Positions 1-6,076 of a stretch of DNA of 6,076 nt are shown in pieces. Positions within the stretch are counted from its first letter, which is position 1; the number at the start of each line of letters is the position of its first letter. Below the pieces are notes generated by a model. That model did no database searches. It saw nothing but the letters and a program-made list of their open reading frames with translations, and was not told where the DNA came from. Source of the stretch: Hydrogenimonas sp. (GTDB lineage Bacteria; Campylobacterota; Campylobacteria; Campylobacterales; Hydrogenimonadaceae); the NCBI GenBank assembly GCA_021647345.1, contig JAKIUX010000070.1, forward strand, positions 1-6,076, written 5' to 3'. The position numbers and the translations under genes were made by a program.

Positions 1-101
1 GAAGCCTCCTGTTACGGATCTTATCAAGAAAGAGATTAATCTACAAAAGGGGAGTGATAACCCCCTCAAAAACAAGGTTGGAAAGATTACAAGAGAGCAG
101 A

Positions 102-186
102 TTCTCAATATTGTCAAGACCAAGATGGATGACCTAAACGCGCATGACGAAGAGGCCATCCATCTTGGTCTTGACAATATTGAGAA
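102..186. repeat. 30-bp perfect inverted repeat with 25-base spacer inside rplK
   Basis: The left arm at 102-131 (TTCTCAATATTGTC...GATG) is the exact reverse complement of the right arm at 157-186 (CATCCATCTT...GAGAA). The arms are separated by 132-156. The match breaks on both sides (A101 against A187, A132 against C156). The left arm is ordinary L11 coding sequence; the right arm is the inserted copy. In RNA it would form a 30-bp stem with a 25-base loop, far more stable than anything expected inside a ribosomal protein gene. There is no uridine tract after the right arm, so it does not look like an intrinsic terminator. Confidence 0.97.
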
Positions 187-221
187 AGATGGATGACCTA
201 AACGCGCATGACGAAGAGGCC
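122..221. repeat. 36-bp direct repeat, two copies 64 bp apart, overlapping the inverted repeat
   Basis: Copy 1 at 122-157 and copy 2 at 186-221 are identical (AAGATGGATGACC...GAGGCC). The flanking bases differ (C121 against A185 before, A158 against G222 after). Copy 1 continues the upstream L11 frame, and copy 2 is in frame with the downstream L11 tail. Together with the inverted segment, the order is: original segment, inverted copy of its first part, then a second forward copy of its later part. Each junction shares a single base (C157, A186). Recombination between the two direct copies would remove exactly 64 bp and restore rplK. Confidence 0.97.
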
Positions 222-274
222 GCCGCAAAAATTATTGAAGGCAGCTGCAGAAGTATGGGTGTAGAGGTAATCGA

Positions 275-306
275 CTAAAAGATCTTCACCGCCAGATCTA
301 AAAGAT
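275..306 (+). repeat. Short repeats in the rplK-rplA gap
   Basis: The 9-mer CTAAAAGAT occurs at 275-283 and 298-306. The palindromic hexamer AGATCT occurs at 280-285 and 294-299, so the RNA could form a 6-bp stem with an 8-base loop immediately after the rplK stop codon. No uridine tract follows, so a terminator is unlikely. It may be a minor mRNA hairpin or chance in an A-rich spacer. Confidence 0.35.
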
Positions 307-340
307 GCGGTAGCAAAAAATTAAATTTGCGGAGAAAAAG

Positions 341-1045
341 ATGTCTAAAAAAGTTTCCAAGAGAGTACAGAAGCTGCTCGAAAAGATTGATACAGATAAG
401 CAATACTCTATAGATGAAGCGGTAAATCAGGTAAAAGATTTAAAGTCAGCAAAATTTGATGAAACTGTCGAATTGGCCCTAAGACTTAATGTCGATCCGC
501 GCCATGCAGATCAAATGGTAAGAGGCGCTGTAGTACTCCCTCACGGTACAGGCAAAAAGGTACGTGTTGCAGTTTTCGCGAAAGGTGCCAAGGCTGACGA
601 AGCGAAAGAGGCTGGAGCAGATTTGGTCGGCGCTGAAGATCTGGTTGAGCAGGTTCAAAACGGCAATATTGACTTCGATATCGTAATCGCGACTCCTGAT
701 ATGATGGGTCAGGTCGGTAAGATAGGACGTATTCTTGGCCCCAAAGGCCTTATGCCGAACCCTAACACCGGTACTGTTACGATGGATGTAGCCCAAGCTG
801 TAAAAAATGCCAAAGGCGGACAGGTTAACTTTAGAGTTGACAAAAAAGGTAATATACACGCCGGAATCGGTAAAGCAAGTTTCGATGCAAAGAAGCTTGC
901 GGAGAATCTAAAAACTTTTGTAGCGGCGATAAATAGACAAAAGCCAGCCTCTGCAAAGGGCAGGTACATTCAAAACGCTGCTCTCTCTCTTACGATGAGC
1001 CCATCAATTAAGCTCAATACGCAAGAGCTTATGGATATTAAATAG
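341..1045 (+). CDS. rplA: 50S ribosomal protein L1
   Basis: L1 binds 23S rRNA at the E-site side of the 50S subunit, forms the mobile L1 stalk that helps release deacylated tRNA, and in many bacteria represses translation of its own operon. The 234 residues match the usual bacterial length of about 230. The N-terminal part (about residues 1-70) has the typical [31 protein letters not shown] pattern and the [12 protein letters not shown] motif (51-62). The central domain follows, with the [19 protein letters not shown] signature at 129-147. The C-terminal part returns to domain I, with [15 protein letters not shown] at 164-178 and a closing TMSPSIKLN. The start is fixed by GGAG at 331-334, six bases before the ATG, and by the lysine-rich L1 N-terminus. 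It lies 62 bases downstream of the original rplK stop, so it is probably cotranscribed with rplK. The frame is intact with no odd features. Confidence 0.98.
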   Translation: MSKKVSKRVQKLLEKIDTDKQYSIDEAVNQVKDLKSAKFDETVELALRLNVDPRHADQMVRGAVVLPHGTGKKVRVAVFAKGAKADEAKEAGADLVGAEDLVEQVQNGNIDFDIVIATPDMMGQVGKIGRILGPKGLMPNPNTGTVTMDVAQAVKNAKGGQVNFRVDKKGNIHAGIGKASFDAKKLAENLKTFVAAINRQKPASAKGRYIQNAALSLTMSPSIKLNTQELMDIK

Positions 1046-1046
1046 T

Positions 1047-1052
1047 TATAAT
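1047..1052 (+). promoter_or_regulatory. Candidate -10 box of a separate rplJ promoter
   Basis: A perfect TATAAT lies two bases after the rplA stop codon, in AATAGTTATAATAGGC. No good -35 hexamer is seen 16-18 bases upstream. Vegetative promoters of Campylobacterota often have a poor or absent -35 element, so this does not exclude it. Initiation about 7 bases downstream (near 1059) would place the whole folded L10-type leader in the transcript. A separate promoter upstream of rplJ is known in other bacteria such as E. coli. The box could also be chance in an AT-rich spacer. Confidence 0.4.
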
Positions 1053-1073
1053 AGGCTTATGCCGTTTATCTTA

Positions 1074-1136
1074 GACTGAAGATAGTTAGGGGCGAGAGCT
1101 TAATCGGCTTCGGCCGCCCTTCTTGAAGTCTCAGTC
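1074..1136 (+). promoter_or_regulatory. Probable L10 leader: autoregulatory mRNA structure upstream of rplJ
   Basis: The 106-base rplA-rplJ gap folds convincingly by eye. An outer stem pairs GACTGA (1074-1079) with TCAGTC (1131-1136) and continues past a bulged A1080 with two more pairs. An inner stem pairs AGGGGCG (1089-1095) with CGCCCTT (1115-1121), including one G-U. Between the inner strands lie GAGAGCTTAATCGG and a possible CGGC-TTCG-GCCG tetraloop hairpin (1105-1116) that overlaps and would compete with the inner stem. The GAAGATAG segment and the CTTAAT motif (1099-1104) resemble conserved parts of the known L10 leader, to which the L10-L12 complex binds to repress translation of rplJ and rplL. 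The outer stem ends four bases before the rplJ ribosome-binding site (AAGGAGG, 1140-1146), so folding could affect its access. The assignment rests on remembered motifs; a covariance model search would settle it. Confidence 0.65.
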
Positions 1137-1151
1137 GGAAAGGAGGAAAAT

Positions 1152-1640
1152 ATGACCCGTACAGAAAAAGAGCACCTGGTAGCAGAACTTTCCGATAAGT
1201 TCAAAGAAGCCGGATGTGTCGTTATATGCGACTTCAAAGGCATGAGTGTCAAAGAGCTTGAAGAGTTCAGGAAAATCGGCTTTGAATCCGGTCTCGGCGC
1301 TCGAGTTGTAAAGAATACACTTGCACAGATAGCTTTCAAAAATGCAGGTGTAGAGGATATAGAGTTTCGCGAAACAAATATGGTTGTCTGGGGCGAAGAT
1401 CCGATCGCAACCTCAAAAGCGGTCGCAAAGTTCTCCAAAGAGAACGATAAGTTCGTTATCAAAGGCGGCGTAATTGGCGGCGAAGTTGTAGATGCGGCGA
1501 AAATCGACGAGTACAGCAAGCTTCTTGGTCGCGAAGAGCTGCTCGGAATGCTTCTTTCAGTCTGGACCGCACCGCTTAGAAATATGGTTTGCGGACTCGA
1601 CAATCTTGCGAAGAAGAAAGCTGAAGAAGAGGCTGCCTGA
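1152..1640 (+). CDS. rplJ: 50S ribosomal protein L10 (stalk base)
   Basis: L10 anchors dimers of L7/L12 to the 50S subunit near L11, forming the stalk that recruits translation factors. The L10-L12 complex also represses its own mRNA. The 162 residues fit the family length. The N-terminal rRNA-binding domain starts TRTEKEHLVAELSDKF and contains the GMSVKELEEFRK helix (30-41) and the RVVKNTLAQIAFKNAG motif (51-66), with the family's KNTL. The domain ends around FVIKGGVIGGEVVD (101-114). A helical tail from about residue 136 to 162 ends in a Lys/Glu/Ala-rich stretch, where L12 dimers bind in the family. The start is fixed by a strong AAGGAGG at 1140-1146, five bases upstream, and by the normal TRTEKE N-terminus. 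It follows rplA by 106 bases holding the putative leader and precedes rplL by 67 bases, the usual order. Confidence 0.98.
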   Translation: MTRTEKEHLVAELSDKFKEAGCVVICDFKGMSVKELEEFRKIGFESGLGARVVKNTLAQIAFKNAGVEDIEFRETNMVVWGEDPIATSKAVAKFSKENDKFVIKGGVIGGEVVDAAKIDEYSKLLGREELLGMLLSVWTAPLRNMVCGLDNLAKKKAEEEAA

Positions 1641-1707
1641 TAAAGGTGCCAGAGAGTATGCAGCATAAGTATGCACAAAAATAATTCCTAAAAAGAGGAG
1701 AATAAAA

Positions 1708-2082
1708 ATGGCAATTACAAAAGAAGAGTTGTTTGAATATATTGAAGGACTGTCAGTTCTTGAGCTCAATGAGCTTGTTAAAGAGTTTGAAGAGAGATTC
1801 GGTGTTTCTGCTACGCCTATGGTTGTAGCCGGTGCAAGCGGCGGAGAAGCCGGCGGCGGAGCTGAAGAGAAGAGCGAATTTGATGTCGTGCTTACAAGCC
1901 CAGGCGCTAAAAAGATCAACGTAATCAAAGTTGTACGCGAAGTAACAGGTCTTGGTCTTAAAGAAGCAAAAGAGGCTGTTGACAACGCACCTACAACAAT
2001 TAAAGAGGCTGTCAGTAAAGAAGAAGCTGAAGAGCTTAAAGCTAAATTCGAAGAGGCCGGCGCTTCTGTCGAAATTAAATAA
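1708..2082 (+). CDS. rplL: 50S ribosomal protein L7/L12
   Basis: L7/L12 is the multicopy stalk protein that contacts EF-Tu, EF-G, IF2 and release factors and stimulates their GTPase activity. The 124 residues match the family. The N-terminal dimerisation and L10-binding region is residues 1-33 ([25 protein letters not shown] helices). A flexible hinge rich in Gly, Ala and Glu spans about 41-56. The C-terminal factor-binding domain runs from about 57 to 124, with the signature [20 protein letters not shown] (70-89). The start is set by AGAGGAG at 1694-1700, seven bases before the ATG. The 67-base gap after rplJ contains only a small near-palindrome (GCATAAGTATGC at 1662-1673). L12 is made in excess over L10, so its strong ribosome-binding site fits. 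It is followed by a hairpin that may reduce transcription into rpoB. Confidence 0.98.
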   Translation: MAITKEELFEYIEGLSVLELNELVKEFEERFGVSATPMVVAGASGGEAGGGAEEKSEFDVVLTSPGAKKINVIKVVREVTGLGLKEAKEAVDNAPTTIKEAVSKEEAEELKAKFEEAGASVEIK

Positions 2083-2100
2083 TATTTTAATTTATTTATG

Positions 2101-2130
2101 TAAAGGGAAGATTGAATCTTCCCTTTATTT
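2101..2130 (+). terminator. Hairpin terminator or attenuator between rplL and rpoB
   Basis: TAAAGGGAAGAT (2101-2112) pairs perfectly with ATCTTCCCTTTA (2116-2127), a 12-bp stem with a TGA loop, starting 18 bases after the rplL stop codon. It is followed by TTT and then GGTTTATTC, a short and interrupted T tract. A perfect stem with a weak uridine tract fits a partial terminator. Known operons of this type use such a site so that ribosomal proteins are made in excess over polymerase subunits. The degree of read-through is inference. Confidence 0.8.
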
Positions 2131-2176
2131 GGTTTATTCTATCATTGTAACTTATGCTTACACTAATCGTGTCAAA

Positions 2177-2182
2177 TATGAT
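2177..2182 (+). promoter_or_regulatory. Weak candidate -10 box upstream of rpoB
   Basis: TATGAT lies in the AT-rich stretch between the rplL hairpin and rpoB. Transcription would begin near 2189, giving a leader of about 34 bases. No -35 element is visible at 16-18 bases; the nearest TTG-type hexamer, TTGTAA at 2145-2150, is 26 bases away. A local rpoB promoter would make sense behind a terminator, but read-through from upstream explains expression equally well. Confidence 0.22.
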
Positions 2183-2219
2183 ACATCCCGATGCAACACA
2201 CTACTGAATGAGGTCTTAG

Positions 2220-6076
<3,857 letters not shown>

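Larger units (their letters stand above)
1..278 (+). pseudogene. rplK: Ribosomal protein L11, 3' part, disrupted by a 64-bp frameshifting insertion
   Basis: L11 is the 50S protein that binds 23S rRNA in the GTPase-associated centre, next to the L10-L12 stalk, and is needed for RelA activation on stalled ribosomes. Only the C-terminal RNA-binding half is in the window; the gene starts upstream. Codons from position 2 read [17 protein letters not shown], then [16 protein letters not shown] and a helix ending DLNAHDEEA at 157, which is a clear L11 C-terminal domain. Then 64 extra bases (158-221) intervene. The original frame runs into 12 foreign residues ([12 protein letters not shown]) and stops at TGA 194-196. 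The expected ending, [18 protein letters not shown], resumes at 222 in another frame and stops at TAA 276-278. Deleting 158-221 joins the two parts into a normal ending that matches other L11 proteins in length. As written, the product lacks the last helix. The usually conserved AAGI segment after the KK pair reads EINL here. The cause, real mutation or artefact, cannot be decided from the sequence. Confidence 0.93.

Noticed and set aside
102..186. Inverted repeat as the end of an insertion sequence or an attachment site
   Set aside because: The inserted bases are entirely copied from the adjacent 56 bp of rplK. There is no foreign sequence, no transposase and no target-site duplication beyond the 36-bp copied segment.
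122..221. Two repeat copies that could suggest a mini CRISPR or tandem repeat array
   Set aside because: There are only two direct copies, both are L11 coding sequence, and the spacer between them is an inverted copy of the same gene. This is a fold-back duplication, not an array.
313..330. Possible hairpin GCAAA...TTTGC just before the rplA ribosome-binding site
   Set aside because: The arms are five pairs, mostly A-T, in an A-rich spacer. It is weak and has no resemblance that I can support to an L1-binding site.
1662..1673. Near-palindrome GCATAAGTATGC in the rplJ-rplL gap
   Set aside because: The arms are only 5 bp with a 2-base centre, too tight for a stable RNA hairpin and too short to call an operator without conservation data.
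1100..1678. Long open frame of 192 codons on the minus strand across rplJ
   Set aside because: It lies antisense to an unmistakable L10 gene, its translation is a low-complexity Ser/Phe-rich shadow, and it has no recognisable domain. The other minus-strand frames (for example 479-859, 1557-1985, 3296-3703, 4728-5147) were rejected for the same reason.

Overview
The window carries part of the conserved bacterial L11-L10-RNA polymerase cluster, all on the + strand: the 3' half of rplK (L11), then rplA (L1), rplJ (L10), rplL (L7/L12) and the first 1284 codons of rpoB (RNA polymerase beta subunit), which runs off the right edge. The protein sequences, especially the L11 C-terminal half and the RpoB N-terminus ([15 protein letters not shown]...), most resemble Campylobacterota (formerly Epsilonproteobacteria). 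This placement comes from remembered family sequences, not a search, and I cannot name a genus.

Layout. Positions 1-278 hold the end of rplK, which is broken by a 64-bp insertion with a fold-back structure. A short gap with a ribosome-binding site leads to rplA (341-1045). The 106-base gap 1046-1151 contains a TATAAT box and a folded leader resembling the L10 autoregulatory mRNA leader, followed by rplJ (1152-1640). A 67-base gap leads to rplL (1708-2082). The 140-base gap 2083-2222 contains a strong hairpin terminator/attenuator and a weak -10-like box, followed by rpoB (2223 to the edge). No stretch above 300 bases lacks a gene.

How the genes work together. L11, L10 and L12 build the GTPase-associated stalk of the 50S subunit, and L1 forms the stalk on the opposite side, by the E site. 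RpoB is the catalytic beta subunit of RNA polymerase. In this family of operons, ribosomal protein synthesis is typically controlled by translational feedback (L10-L12 on the rplJ leader). Polymerase expression is lowered by partial termination between rplL and rpoB. Both kinds of element are visible here.

The one real anomaly is in rplK. A 30-bp perfect inverted repeat is nested with a 36-bp direct repeat, exactly as expected from a two-step template switch. Removing 64 bp restores a canonical L11 C-terminus. It is either an amplification, sequencing or assembly chimera, or a genuine recent mutation that truncates L11. I see no evidence of a new system elsewhere: no mobile element, CRISPR array, tRNA or foreign gene.
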